DNA of 64,000 bases from Cupriavidus gilardii (GTDB taxonomy: Bacteria; Pseudomonadota; Gammaproteobacteria; Burkholderiales; Burkholderiaceae): contig NZ_JABTYE010000002.1 of NCBI RefSeq assembly GCF_013314895.1, forward strand, positions 248,001-312,000, written 5' to 3'. The translations under genes were made by a program, and so were the position numbers. Below are positions 45,411 through 53,657 of this stretch, piece by piece (within the stretch, counting starts at the first letter, position 1; every line of letters begins with the position of its first letter). Below the pieces are notes generated by a model. That model made no database searches and was not told the DNA's origin. It saw only the letters and a list, made by a program, of their open reading frames with translations.

Positions 45411-46760
45411 CTACCCGAGAAGCGTTTCCGCCTCGGACAACACCCCGTCGAGCACACAGTTCGCCAGTTGTTCAGGGAAGTTCGCCGGCAGCTGTTCCCG
45501 CACCGTCTGGACGACCCGTGGCGCGCGTTGGGCCAGGTCGTCGACCACGTACTGCGCCGAACGTCCGTCAGGGGTGATGACGCCATGCCGCTCGCCGACG
45601 GCGACCCAATGGCGGCGCTGGATTTCCCGCATCTTGTAATGCGCGTTCCGCGACCGAACCGCCATGGCCATCCTGACGCTGAACGGCGAGAGCTTGCCCG
45701 GCGTCTCGCCGATGATCGGGTAGGCCGACAGCACATCGTAGAGCGGCGTCAGCTGATACCGCCCTTCCGGACGCAGGAACAGGCTGAAGTTCTTCGCATG
45801 CCCATCGGTGGCCCGCAGCATCCAGAAGAGGACCTGCGCCTGGAAGAAGGTCCGGCGGTCATCGTCGCGCGTCGTGGAGCCGGCCAGCGTATCCATGATG
45901 CTGTCGATGCCCGGTCCGCCGTCGGCTTCGTACTTCGCGGTCGGCGGCACACCCTTCGCCTGACACATGTCCTCTTGCGGCAGCCGGATCAGGCGACTGT
46001 CGCCAGCCTCGCTTTGCCACCACATGCGGTCGAACCTTTGCACGCTGAGCGCCTTCACGTCCTCGAATTGCACGGGCTCACAGTGCGCTACCGGCAGACC
46101 GAATTCCCGCAGGATCAGCGAGCACAGCCACTCGTTCTCCACCGATTCGGTCATGTTCAGCTTCAGCCCGCCGACCAGGCCAAGCGGCAGCTTCAGGATG
46201 TGCGTGGTGGGCGTTTGGCCGTGTGGCAGGCACCAGGCGCCGTTGTAGAACAACAGCGCGGTCTTTTCCTGGGCGCCGGCGATGGAGATGCGGAACTCCT
46301 CTTCCTCGTCGACGAAGCTGGGCGGCGCGGACGCCAGCGTGCCGCGCAGCACTTGTGCGATCTGGGTCTCGGTCAGGGGCTCCGCCTCGATCGGCTGCAC
46401 ACCGGCGGGCACCGTACCGTCGGGCAGCAGTTGCAATGCGCCGACGCAATCGCGGCCGATTTCGGCGAGCAAATCGAAAGCATCGGTGGAGCCGGTGCGA
46501 TACCGCCGCGCGATGCGTTCGCGGATTTCCCGGGTATCGGGCAGAAGATTGTCGAAGTAGGCCCGCACCTTGTCGCCGCGGTGGGGCGCGTTGCCGGGGG
46601 TGAAGGGCAGCGATAGGGACAAGGGCCGCCCCACCTCGGAGGCCACCCATTCGGGCGCGTACTGCAGCACATCGCCGGCCCGGGGGTTGAACTGCCAGGT
46701 GCCGACGAACGCGCCGTTCATCCACAGACTCAAGGTCCGGGTGTGAGATCGCCGTCCCAT
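45411..46760 (-). CDS. hipA: HipA-type Ser/Thr kinase toxin
   Basis: 449 residues, full length. The N-terminal HipA_N couple domain includes RAYFDNLLPDTREIRERIARRY, and the kinase domain shows SIAGAQEKTALLFYNGAWCLPHGQTPTTHILKLP (P-loop-like Ser region and ATP lysine), LPVAHCEPVQFEDVKALSVQRFDR, LFWMLRATDGHAKNFSLFL (catalytic Asp and Asn) and LTPLYDVLSAYP (metal-binding Asp). HipA kinases phosphorylate aminoacyl-tRNA synthetases and halt growth. hipB ends one base before the hipA start, so the pair is an operon with antitoxin first. Confidence 0.93.
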   Translation of the reverse strand: MGRRSHTRTLSLWMNGAFVGTWQFNPRAGDVLQYAPEWVASEVGRPLSLSLPFTPGNAPHRGDKVRAYFDNLLPDTREIRERIARRYRTGSTDAFDLLAEIGRDCVGALQLLPDGTVPAGVQPIEAEPLTETQIAQVLRGTLASAPPSFVDEEEEFRISIAGAQEKTALLFYNGAWCLPHGQTPTTHILKLPLGLVGGLKLNMTESVENEWLCSLILREFGLPVAHCEPVQFEDVKALSVQRFDRMWWQSEAGDSRLIRLPQEDMCQAKGVPPTAKYEADGGPGIDSIMDTLAGSTTRDDDRRTFFQAQVLFWMLRATDGHAKNFSLFLRPEGRYQLTPLYDVLSAYPIIGETPGKLSPFSVRMAMAVRSRNAHYKMREIQRRHWVAVGERHGVITPDGRSAQYVVDDLAQRAPRVVQTVREQLPANFPEQLANCVLDGVLSEAETLLG

Positions 46761-46761
46761 G

Positions 46762-47025
46762 TCACCAAACCCGCGGGGTGGACGAGGTAGCGCTACCCGG
46801 CTGCGGTGGGGTCTTGTGAAGCACGAGTTCGACGCCGAGGACGCTGAGCAGGCGCATCAGCTTGTCCACGCTGACGCGCGTCGGGTTGCGCTCCAGCGCG
46901 GACAAGGTCTGTTGGCTGACACCCATGCGCAAGGCGGCCTCCGCTTGCGTCAAACCCGCCTCCTTTCGAAAGGCCTGCAGCAGCTGCGGCAGTTGGTCGG
47001 AGGTCCGGACAGTGAAGTGGCTCAT
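46762..47025 (-). CDS. hipB: HipB-type antitoxin, XRE-family repressor
   Basis: 87 residues. LPQLLQAFRKEAGLTQAEAALRMGVSQQTLSALERNPTRVSVDKLMRLLSVLGVELVL is a complete Cro/C1-type helix-turn-helix with HipB-like spacing. It binds HipA and represses the operon; two 18-bp operator-like palindromes lie within 70 bp upstream. The C-terminal tail (HKTPPQPGSATSSTPRVW) ends in Trp, as does the well-studied HipB. Confidence 0.92.
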   Translation of the reverse strand: MSHFTVRTSDQLPQLLQAFRKEAGLTQAEAALRMGVSQQTLSALERNPTRVSVDKLMRLLSVLGVELVLHKTPPQPGSATSSTPRVW

Positions 47026-47047
47026 ACGATCCTGGGGGCTTTCAATT

Positions 47048-47065
47048 TACAAAGAATTCGTTGTA
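47048..47065. promoter_or_regulatory. hipBA operator O1
   Basis: TACAAAGAATTCGTTGTA, a near-perfect 18-bp palindrome (TACAA...TTGTA around GAATTC), 23 bp upstream of hipB. Confidence 0.7.
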
Positions 47066-47074
47066 TCACCATCT

Positions 47075-47092
47075 TACTTGGAATTCATTGTA
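47075..47092. promoter_or_regulatory. hipBA operator O2
   Basis: TACTTGGAATTCATTGTA, sharing GAATTC and the outer TAC/TTGTA with O1, placed 27 bp (centre to centre) further upstream of hipB. Paired sites at this kind of spacing are the norm for HipB-type repressors. Confidence 0.65.
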
Positions 47093-47216
47093 TTTCAAGA
47101 ATACTCGTCATTCAAAGTAAAAACAGCATACAAGACAACTCACGTAAAGCCTCGCCGGCTCGCCCGGAGGAACGTTCAGAACGTTCACACCATTTTTTCT
47201 TGCATCCCGGCCAATA

Positions 47217-47232
47217 CTGTATATCCTTACAG
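47217..47232 (+). promoter_or_regulatory. LexA (SOS) box 1
   Basis: CTGTATATCCTTACAG matches the CTGT-N8-ACAG LexA consensus exactly. It overlaps the likely -10 region (TATCCT, with TTGCAT at 16 bp) of the gene at 47267. Confidence 0.82.
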
Positions 47233-47235
47233 TAC

Positions 47236-47251
47236 CTGTACAAACATACAG
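47236..47251 (+). promoter_or_regulatory. LexA (SOS) box 2
   Basis: CTGTACAAACATACAG, a second exact CTGT-N8-ACAG site, three bases after box 1 and 15 bases before the ATG at 47267. Tandem boxes are found at tightly repressed SOS genes. Confidence 0.82.
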
Positions 47252-47266
47252 CCATCGGGAGTGCCC

Positions 47267-47668
47267 ATGGAAGACCTGATCCGGATTCAGAACGAATACG
47301 ACCGTCTCGTCCTTCGTTGGCTGCGCCAACAGGTCGGTGACGACGCGGTGCGGCTGGCTGCCACGCGCCTGAACGGCAAATCCAAGCCCTATCTGTCCGA
47401 AGTCTGCCGTGCGCTGGATATCCGTCCGCCAGCACGCAGTGCTTTCCGTACGGAAGTGGCGCGGGCCAACCGGGCCGTCGGCGAGCGCTATTTGGCGCGG
47501 ATTCGCCAGATTCTCTCTGGTTCGTCGTCAGCGGCAGAGGGCCAGCGCGGCTCCACCACGGCCTCCCGTCCGCGGCATGCGCCAGCGCAACCGGCCCTGC
47601 CCTTCGGCCAGGGATTTGCATTTGGCGGCGGCCTATCCGTGCGCGAACCGACAGCGGGCGCGCGATGA
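47267..47668 (+). CDS. Small SOS-regulated protein of unknown function
   Basis: 133 residues, unrecognised. The first ~80 residues are helical and charged (EDLIRIQNEYDRLVLRWLRQQVGDDAVRLAATRL, then KPYLSEVCRALDIRPPARSAF), the rest is a low-complexity tail rich in Ser, Gly and Arg. A QPALPF segment near the C-terminus fits the loose Q-x-x-L-x-F pattern of beta-clamp-binding peptides, which is suggestive only. The ATG has GGGAG four bases upstream. Two exact LexA boxes in front make it part of the SOS response. An XRE regulator gene follows after 21 bp, probably in the same transcript. Confidence 0.7.
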   Translation: MEDLIRIQNEYDRLVLRWLRQQVGDDAVRLAATRLNGKSKPYLSEVCRALDIRPPARSAFRTEVARANRAVGERYLARIRQILSGSSSAAEGQRGSTTASRPRHAPAQPALPFGQGFAFGGGLSVREPTAGAR

Positions 47669-47689
47669 ACGTCATACGAGTTACCGAAG

Positions 47690-48040
47690 ATGCAGCAAGG
47701 CCCAGATTCCGACATCCTGCTGAACCTGAATAAATTCGACCTGCGGTCACATTTCGGTGGGGCGCTGCGGGCCGCGCGCGTGGCAAAGGGCTTGTCGCAG
47801 GAGGCGTTCGACACGGTATCGAGCCGCACCTATGTCAGCAGCCTCGAGCGTGGGCAGAAGAGTCCGACGCTGGACAAGGTGGCGCAACTCGCCAGCGTAC
47901 TCGGGTTGCATCCGCTGACGCTGCACGCGTACACCTTTCTGCGCGATCCCACGCCGGAGGAGCGGATGGTGCTGCTGCGGACGATCCGCGCGGAGCTGCG
48001 GCAATTGCTGGAGCACGAGGCAGCGAGGCGTAACCGCTGA
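47690..48040 (+). CDS. XRE-family helix-turn-helix regulator
   Basis: 116 residues. FGGALRAARVAKGLSQEAFDTVSSRTYVSSLERGQKSPTLDKVAQLASVLGLHPLTL is a typical Cro/C1-type DNA-binding domain; the C-terminus is a short helix with Arg/Glu. It lies downstream of the LexA-controlled gene and convergent with the sigma-54 activator gene, whose stop is seven bases away. Target unknown. Confidence 0.85.
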   Translation: MQQGPDSDILLNLNKFDLRSHFGGALRAARVAKGLSQEAFDTVSSRTYVSSLERGQKSPTLDKVAQLASVLGLHPLTLHAYTFLRDPTPEERMVLLRTIRAELRQLLEHEAARRNR

Positions 48041-48047
48041 GGTCGGC

Positions 48048-49418
48048 TCAGGCCGGTTCCGCCTCGTTGTCGGCAATCTGGAACTTGCGCATCTTCTCCC
48101 ACAGCACCTTGCGGCTGATGCCGAGGCTCGCCGCGGTGTCCTGACGGCGCCAGCCGTTGGCATCGAGTGCGGCGATGATGCGGCGGCGTTCTTCAACCTC
48201 GGTGCGCCAGTCGACGCCGCGGTCGTTGCCCTCGAACGCCCCGGGACGCAGCGCGCGGAACAGCGGGCGGATGCGATCCTGGTCCCACAGCCCATCGTGC
48301 TGGACCACGATCGCGACGCGCTCGGCCAGATTGCGCAGCTCGCGCACGTTGCCGGCGAAATAGGCGGTACCCACCGCGCCCTTGAGCCAGTCCGGCATCG
48401 GCGGCAGCGCCTCGTAGCCGGACCGTCCGAGAATCTGCCGCAGGAACGCCTCTAGCAGCCCGACCTTGTCCGCGGCGCCGCGCTCTTCCAGGCTTGGAAT
48501 CCGCAGTTCGATCACCGCCAGGCGGAAATATAGATCGGCGCGGAACTTGCCCTGCCCCACCAACTCGCGCAGATCCTTGTTGGTCGCCGCGACCAGGCGG
48601 AAGTTGAGCTTGATCGGCAATGTCGAGCCCAGCCGCGTAACGACGCTCTCCTCCAGCACGCGCAGCAGCTTGACCTGCTGGAACAACGGCAGATCGGCAA
48701 TTTCGTCGAGGAACAGCGTGCCGCCGTTGGCCTGTTCGAAATAGCCGCGATGCGCGTACATCGCGCCCGTGAACGCGCCCTTGGCGTGGCCGAAGAACTG
48801 CGATTCGAACAGCCCGTCGGGGATCGCACCGCAGTTGACGGCTACGAACGGTCCCTTGCCGTAGATGCTGTGGCGCTCGTGGAACAGCCGCGCGATGCGC
48901 TCCTTGCCGGCGCCGGTTTCTCCATACAGCATCACGTTGCTGTCGAAGTCCGCATAGGTATCGACGTGCGACATCAGCTGCTGCATCGCGGGCGAGCCCG
49001 CCACCAGCTCGGCGATCTCGGGTTGCACCTCGCTGGCCGCCAGCAGTTGCGGCAGCAGCTTGCCGAGCTGGGCACGCAGATCGGCGCCGGTGAAATCGTC
49101 GGACAGGATATGCGCGTATTCCGGAGGAAACCGCCCTGGATCGTTTTCGCGCGTGGGTGCGGCCACCCAGATCACGGGCATGCCATGCACCGCCTCCCAA
49201 TCGAGTGCGGTGAATTTGGCGGCGCCGATCACCGATACGCTGATGATCGCCACCGACAGCTTCAGACGCGGCTCGGTCGGCAAGCCCTCGAGCCCGCCGG
49301 CGCGGATGACTTCCGCGCCAAGCGGCGCGAGAAAGCGGGCTACCCGGTCGGCAAATTCGTATTTGCCTTCCCATACGTAGACTTCGAGATTTTCGTAGGC
49401 CCAGCGGTCTGTTTTCAT
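48048..49418 (-). CDS. Sigma-54-dependent activator with degenerate receiver domain (Tad locus)
   Basis: 456 residues. An N-terminal ~130-residue domain looks like a response-regulator receiver ([40 protein letters not shown]), but the phosphoacceptor Asp position reads Ser. The AAA+ domain has Walker [10 protein letters not shown], the sigma-54-contacting GAFTGA loop in [12 protein letters not shown], and Walker [16 protein letters not shown] Fis-type helix-turn-helix ends it ([26 protein letters not shown]). It is the last gene after the Tad pilus set, in the same orientation, and probably activates pilus transcription. Confidence 0.9.
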   Translation of the reverse strand: MKTDRWAYENLEVYVWEGKYEFADRVARFLAPLGAEVIRAGGLEGLPTEPRLKLSVAIISVSVIGAAKFTALDWEAVHGMPVIWVAAPTRENDPGRFPPEYAHILSDDFTGADLRAQLGKLLPQLLAASEVQPEIAELVAGSPAMQQLMSHVDTYADFDSNVMLYGETGAGKERIARLFHERHSIYGKGPFVAVNCGAIPDGLFESQFFGHAKGAFTGAMYAHRGYFEQANGGTLFLDEIADLPLFQQVKLLRVLEESVVTRLGSTLPIKLNFRLVAATNKDLRELVGQGKFRADLYFRLAVIELRIPSLEERGAADKVGLLEAFLRQILGRSGYEALPPMPDWLKGAVGTAYFAGNVRELRNLAERVAIVVQHDGLWDQDRIRPLFRALRPGAFEGNDRGVDWRTEVEERRRIIAALDANGWRRQDTAASLGISRKVLWEKMRKFQIADNEAEPA

Positions 49419-49476
49419 GGCGATGCTGGAATGGCCGCACGGCGGCTGGTCGTATTCATGTCGCGGTTCTCGCGGG

Positions 49477-51171
49477 TCAATAGACGAGTCTGGTGTTGTC
49501 GCAATCGACGTCGTGAACCCAGAGGTCGGCGTTGCTTAATTGGATGCCGAGGGCGGCGAGCAGGCCGTCGAGGGTCGGGCCGAGCACGCTGAATATCACG
49601 GAGCTCAGGGCGCTGACGATGCCGCCGAGCTTCAGGTCCAGGTTGAGGGTAGTGAGGATCAGATTCACTCTGACCTTTACATCGAGATTGCGGGCGAGGC
49701 CTTCGACCAGCGCTGCCAGCTGCCCTGGGGATGTGGTCGAGGTTTGCTCACCAGGAGCTAGCGTCGATGTCATGCTCGTCCCGGAAATGGTCTGCTGTTT
49801 TGGACTCGCGATTACTTTCAATATCAGCGCGTTCACCAACACGACATCGGATTCGGCGCACTGAGCCAAATCCTCACTGGCCAAACAGACCTTCGCTGCG
49901 GTGGTAACGGTATTGAGCGTGGCCCGCCGATCCGCTCGCGCCGCTGAACAACGCAAGCCGGTCAGCGCCGTTCGCGCTGTCGCGAGCTCCACGCGAAGCG
50001 GCAAGTTCAGCAGTTCGGATTCACCCTCGGCCTCCGCCCCCAATTGAAGCTTGATGCCAAGATCCACCTGCGACGTGCGTGCCGTGGTCTCCCATCCCAT
50101 TGGATCGGTCGTGGATCGACGCACCGGCCCTACCGCCATACGCGGGGGCTCGACGATGCGCAGTGCCAGTTGCGAGCCCGGCAGTAGTGGCACCGCTCCG
50201 GCCAGATCGACCGCTGCGCCCCTGTTCGCCACCTGCGCCGCCAGCATCAACAACTCCGCCACATTCAGCCCAACGTCCACCGCCGACGACATTGCTGGCG
50301 CGAGCACGCCGAGGTCGAGTACGCGTCCGACATTGAGCCCCGCCGCCAGCGCCCTGGCATCGATGATCGCCGGCATCCCGCCCAGCATCGCGTTGAGCAG
50401 CAACTCCTTGTTCGCCGCGCCAAGCACCAGTGCGTAGAACTGCGACAGCGACAAGCCCGCGTTCAGCAATTCGTCGACCGTGCCGACACCGGCCTTCAAT
50501 CGCAACTGGTCGAGCGTGACGGTGGTATTGACCAGCCCCTGCCAATCCGATGCCGACAGGCTGATGGTATTGCCCAGCAGCAGCGCCAACGCACTTCTGG
50601 ACGATTCGAAATTCAGCAATCCGCTGCCGACCGAGAACGCCGCCACCGGCGGACTGGCGTTGCCGATCGCCTCGGCGCGCAACCGCCGTCCGTCGCCACC
50701 GGGCAATCCGAACAAGATGGGCACCGTTTGCGAGACGACCACGCGCGCGGCATTCGGCGACAAGCGCGTGGGATCGTAGCTGGCGCGGAAATGACGGCCA
50801 TCGGAGGCCGCCGCCGTATCGTTCGGATCCCAAATGCCAGCGCATACCGTCATGCCGTCTTCACCGCCGGCGCTCGCGCCGCAGTCTTCGCGCGTCGGAC
50901 CGGTAAAACCGTTCTGTGTGGCGGAAGCCTGCGCGGCCACGATGGCCCGCTCGATCATTGCCGCATTGGTATCAGCGCGACGCAGCTGCTGGGCAGCGGC
51001 CAGTGCCGCCATGTCCGCGACGGATTGCAGCTGCCGCTGCCGATAGAAGACATGCCCGACGTCGATGGACACCAGCGCGGCCATGCCGATGGTGGCGAGC
51101 AGCACCACCATCAGGATGCTGACCGCACCGCGCGATTGTGCGCGCGTCCTGGTACGCCGGACCGTCATCAT
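49477..51171 (-). CDS. tadG: TadG-like pilus assembly protein
   Basis: 564 residues. [50 protein letters not shown] is the TadG/TadE-type N-terminal membrane anchor and Flp-like helix that begins these minor pseudopilins. The large extracytoplasmic part is rich in Ala, Leu and Val with several Cys ([32 protein letters not shown] at the end). It begins one base inside the TAA of the preceding gene (TAATG), so translation is coupled. Thought to help secretion or surface anchoring of the pilus. Confidence 0.83.
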   Translation of the reverse strand: MMTVRRTRTRAQSRGAVSILMVVLLATIGMAALVSIDVGHVFYRQRQLQSVADMAALAAAQQLRRADTNAAMIERAIVAAQASATQNGFTGPTREDCGASAGGEDGMTVCAGIWDPNDTAAASDGRHFRASYDPTRLSPNAARVVVSQTVPILFGLPGGDGRRLRAEAIGNASPPVAAFSVGSGLLNFESSRSALALLLGNTISLSASDWQGLVNTTVTLDQLRLKAGVGTVDELLNAGLSLSQFYALVLGAANKELLLNAMLGGMPAIIDARALAAGLNVGRVLDLGVLAPAMSSAVDVGLNVAELLMLAAQVANRGAAVDLAGAVPLLPGSQLALRIVEPPRMAVGPVRRSTTDPMGWETTARTSQVDLGIKLQLGAEAEGESELLNLPLRVELATARTALTGLRCSAARADRRATLNTVTTAAKVCLASEDLAQCAESDVVLVNALILKVIASPKQQTISGTSMTSTLAPGEQTSTTSPGQLAALVEGLARNLDVKVRVNLILTTLNLDLKLGGIVSALSSVIFSVLGPTLDGLLAALGIQLSNADLWVHDVDCDNTRLVY

Positions 51172-51563
51172 TACCGCGAGGGGGTCAATCCGACCAGGCC
51201 GATGCCACCGCCCCCACTCGATTGGCCGACGAAACGCTCGGGAATCGGATGCTCGAAGCTCTTCAGATAGCGCATATGCGCCAGCGCGGCCTGTTCGCCC
51301 GGCGTGTGGAGCGTGGCGCCGGCCTGGCTGCCCTCGCGCTGGATCGCAAGCAGGCTGCGCGTGTCGCTGCCGATCGCCCTGTTCGAGGGCCGGCGGACCT
51401 GCGCAGTTTTGCTCGCCTCCGTGCCTGCCTCCGTGCCTGCCTTTGTGCTTGCCTCCGTACCGGCCGGCGCGCTGGTCTGCGCTCCGGCCGCGGGCATCCA
51501 GCAGGCGGCACACAAGGCGATCGCGGCGCTGCCGGCCACGCGTGACGGTCTGATTAGACGCAT
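51171..51563 (-). CDS. DUF3613-family exported protein of the Tad locus
   Basis: 130 residues. Signal peptide RLIRPSRVAGSAAIALCAACWMPAAGAQ, a Thr/Glu/Ala low-complexity spacer (GTEAS/GTEAG repeats) and the C-terminal block HTPGEQAALAHMRYLKSFEHPIPERF typical of DUF3613 proteins of Burkholderiales tad loci. Two starts are possible: ATG 51563 with AGGAGAAGGG upstream (chosen), or ATG 51611, which overlaps the tadD stop by four bases. Role unknown, presumably periplasmic. Confidence 0.78.
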   Translation of the reverse strand: MRLIRPSRVAGSAAIALCAACWMPAAGAQTSAPAGTEASTKAGTEAGTEASKTAQVRRPSNRAIGSDTRSLLAIQREGSQAGATLHTPGEQAALAHMRYLKSFEHPIPERFVGQSSGGGGIGLVGLTPSR

Positions 51564-51607
51564 TGCCCTTCTCCTGTTGCGGTCGATCGCGAATCGGCCC
51601 GCGTTTG

Positions 51608-52453
51608 TCATGGCGCGCTCGCCGGATTCTGTGCCGCGGTTTCGCCCGGCTGAGCCGCCGCGGTCAAGGCAACGCGCTGCGGCTTCGGCCGTGTACCGCC
51701 AGGACGGGAAGCCGCGCGTTCCTGCCGCGCCGCCTCGCGCGCGATGCGGTCGGCCTCCTGCGCGATCGCCTTGCGCGTCGCCGCCGACATCGAGGCTCGT
51801 TCCATCAACGCCGTCGCCTGGTCGCGCTGGCGGTTCGCCAGCATCCACACCGCGGCATTGCTGACGATGCGGGGATTGGCGCCATCGAGCTGCAGTGCCT
51901 GCATCACCGGCACGCGCGCCTGCTGCAAATGCCCCGCCCGCATCAGCGCATAGCCCAGGTCGCTTGCCACCAACGCATTGGTCGGATCGCGCGACAACGA
52001 CGCTTCGAGCTGGGTCACCGCTTCGCCGAAGTCGCCGCTGCGGCCGGCCAGCAGGCCGAGGCCGTGGTACGCGCGCGCGGCGTAGCGGGTGCCCAGCAGG
52101 TTGCGGTAGGCGACGGCGGCGGCTTCGTCCTGTTCGGTTTCGCGCAGCGCATCGGCACGCAGCATCGCCACGTCCGCGCTGTCGCCGAAGCGTTGCTGAT
52201 AGGCATCCAGATGCGCAAGCGAGGCGTAGTACAGCCCCTGCTGCTGCATCCGCTCGATCAGGCCGCGGTACACAGCGCGATCGTCGTACTGCTCCTGCGC
52301 CTGCTTGTCCTGCAGCTTCGACAGCGCGATCTGGGCGTCGGCCTGCTTGCTCATCAGCGAGGCGGGGTCGTTGGCGGCGCATCCGGCGGCGAGCCAGCCG
52401 GCGCTGGCGACGGTTACTGCGGCCAGCGTCGGGCGCCAGCGCGTTGCAGCCAG
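51608..52453 (-). CDS. tadD: TadD-like TPR lipoprotein (start codon problematic)
   Basis: About 250-280 residues of TPR helices: RGLIERMQQQGLYYASLAHLDAYQQRFGDSADVAMLRADALRETEQ, ARAYHGLGLLAGRSGDFGEAVTQLEASLSRDPTNALVASDLGYALMRAGHLQQARV. This is the TadD pilotin-like protein that supports secretin RcpA. The frame upstream of the first ATG (52354) contains a proper lipoprotein signal with lipobox LAAGC (Cys codon at 52381), but no ATG, GTG or TTG begins it; a CTG at 52453 would give a neat signal. A palindromic repeat lies just ahead. The ATG overlapping the tadC stop (52541) is in the wrong frame. Confidence 0.7.
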   Translation of the reverse strand: MAATRWRPTLAAVTVASAGWLAAGCAANDPASLMSKQADAQIALSKLQDKQAQEQYDDRAVYRGLIERMQQQGLYYASLAHLDAYQQRFGDSADVAMLRADALRETEQDEAAAVAYRNLLGTRYAARAYHGLGLLAGRSGDFGEAVTQLEASLSRDPTNALVASDLGYALMRAGHLQQARVPVMQALQLDGANPRIVSNAAVWMLANRQRDQATALMERASMSAATRKAIAQEADRIAREAARQERAASRPGGTRPKPQRVALTAAAQPGETAAQNPASAP

Positions 52454-52473
52454 CCTTGCCTGCCGGGCACTCC

Positions 52474-52495
52474 CCTCTCCCGCTCGCGGGAGAGG
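52474..52495. repeat. REP-like palindrome in the tadC-tadD junction
   Basis: CCTCTCCCGC-TC-GCGGGAGAGG, a perfect 10-bp inverted repeat of the type scattered through many proteobacterial genomes (its translation reads SPLPRAGEG). It sits between the tadC stop and the tadD lipoprotein signal. Confidence 0.75.
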
Positions 52496-52537
52496 CGAGA
52501 AACCCTGCGGCCGAGCGGATTCGTTGGATAAAGCCCT

Positions 52538-53647
52538 TCATTGCACATCTCCAGCAAACTTCGCCAGCATCCGAATCACGCCGAGAAACCCCGGCCCCGC
52601 GGTCACGATCAGCAGTACCGGCAGCAGGCTGACCACCATCACGCCGGTCATCTTGACGGTCAGGCGGCCGACCTTCTCCTTCAATCGCATCTTGCGCGCC
52701 TCCTGCAGCCGCAAGCCGAACAGCTTCAGCGGCTCCTGCACGGCGCCGCCGAAGCGGTCGACCTGGTTCAGCAGCATGATCAGATTGCGCAGGTCCTCGC
52801 TCTCGAACAGCTTGCCAATGCGCTGCAGCGTCTGCTCGCGCGAGCGGCCCGAGGCGAATTGATCGTTGGCGCGCTTCAGCTCGGGGCCCAGCACGGGCAG
52901 CATGGTGCCGAACTCGGTGACGATCAGTTGCAGGCTCTGGTCGATCGACATGCCGACCCCTTGCAGCAGCCGGAGCATGTCGACCAGCACCGGCAGTTCG
53001 TCGTCGAGCTGGCGCATGCGGCTGTCGGCGCGTCGCCGCAGCACCGACTTGAACGCGAGAAAGGACAGCGCGAAGCCGCCGAACGCAGTAAACACGGCGC
53101 CCTGCAGCGATTCCGGCAGCCGCCACAGCATCAGCACCGCCGCGATCAGCAGCGGCACACAAAGTCGCAGCCCGCCAAACATGGCGCGGGCCTTCGGGCC
53201 ATACCAGCCGCACTGTTCCAGCAGGCGGATCTCTTCGGGGCCGACGATGGCCTTGCCGAGCGGACTGGCGAGCCAGCGTTCGTCGAAGCGGCCGCCGAGC
53301 TGGGCACCGACGCGAGCCCGTGCGCCGCCCGTTCCGGCGACACCAGCTGCCGGCGCTGCCGTCGCATTGACCGCGCCGGTTGCGGCGCCGGACGCGTTCG
53401 CCGCCGCCGGCATGGCACCCTGACGTCCGACAGCAGGCATCGCGCCGGCCGGGGCGCCCGCGCCGGGCTCGCCCGGGACCGTCTTCGCACCATGCCCTGC
53501 CGTCGCTCCTTGCCGCGCCAGCGCCGCGTCCAATGTGCGGGCCGTGCGCCAGCGCAGCCACCACTGCTGCAGCAACGGCAAGGCCAGCGCCGCCACACCG
53601 AGCGCGGCGATCAACAGGCTGAGGGCGATCAAGCTGTCACGGTTCAT
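52538..53647 (-). CDS. tadC: Tad inner-membrane platform protein TadC
   Basis: 369 residues, type II secretion F-family platform protein. An N-terminal helix (SLIALSLLIAALGVAALALPLLQQW), a Gly/Ala-rich linker unusually long for TadC (about residues 45-110), then the GspF-like helical domain (ELPVLVDMLRLLQGVGMSIDQSLQLIVTEFG) and terminal helices (TGVMVVSLLPVLLIVTAGPGFLGVIRML). With TadB it forms the platform on which ATPase TadA works. Confidence 0.9.
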   Translation of the reverse strand: MNRDSLIALSLLIAALGVAALALPLLQQWWLRWRTARTLDAALARQGATAGHGAKTVPGEPGAGAPAGAMPAVGRQGAMPAAANASGAATGAVNATAAPAAGVAGTGGARARVGAQLGGRFDERWLASPLGKAIVGPEEIRLLEQCGWYGPKARAMFGGLRLCVPLLIAAVLMLWRLPESLQGAVFTAFGGFALSFLAFKSVLRRRADSRMRQLDDELPVLVDMLRLLQGVGMSIDQSLQLIVTEFGTMLPVLGPELKRANDQFASGRSREQTLQRIGKLFESEDLRNLIMLLNQVDRFGGAVQEPLKLFGLRLQEARKMRLKEKVGRLTVKMTGVMVVSLLPVLLIVTAGPGFLGVIRMLAKFAGDVQ

Positions 53648-53657
53648 GGCATCGCCC

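Noticed and set aside
51171-53564. An open frame of nearly 800 codons on the minus strand through the tadC-tadD-DUF3613 region.
   Set aside because: Only its last part is a real protein (DUF3613). The rest is Arg/Ala-rich shadow sequence of tadC and tadD in another frame, as is usual at this GC content.
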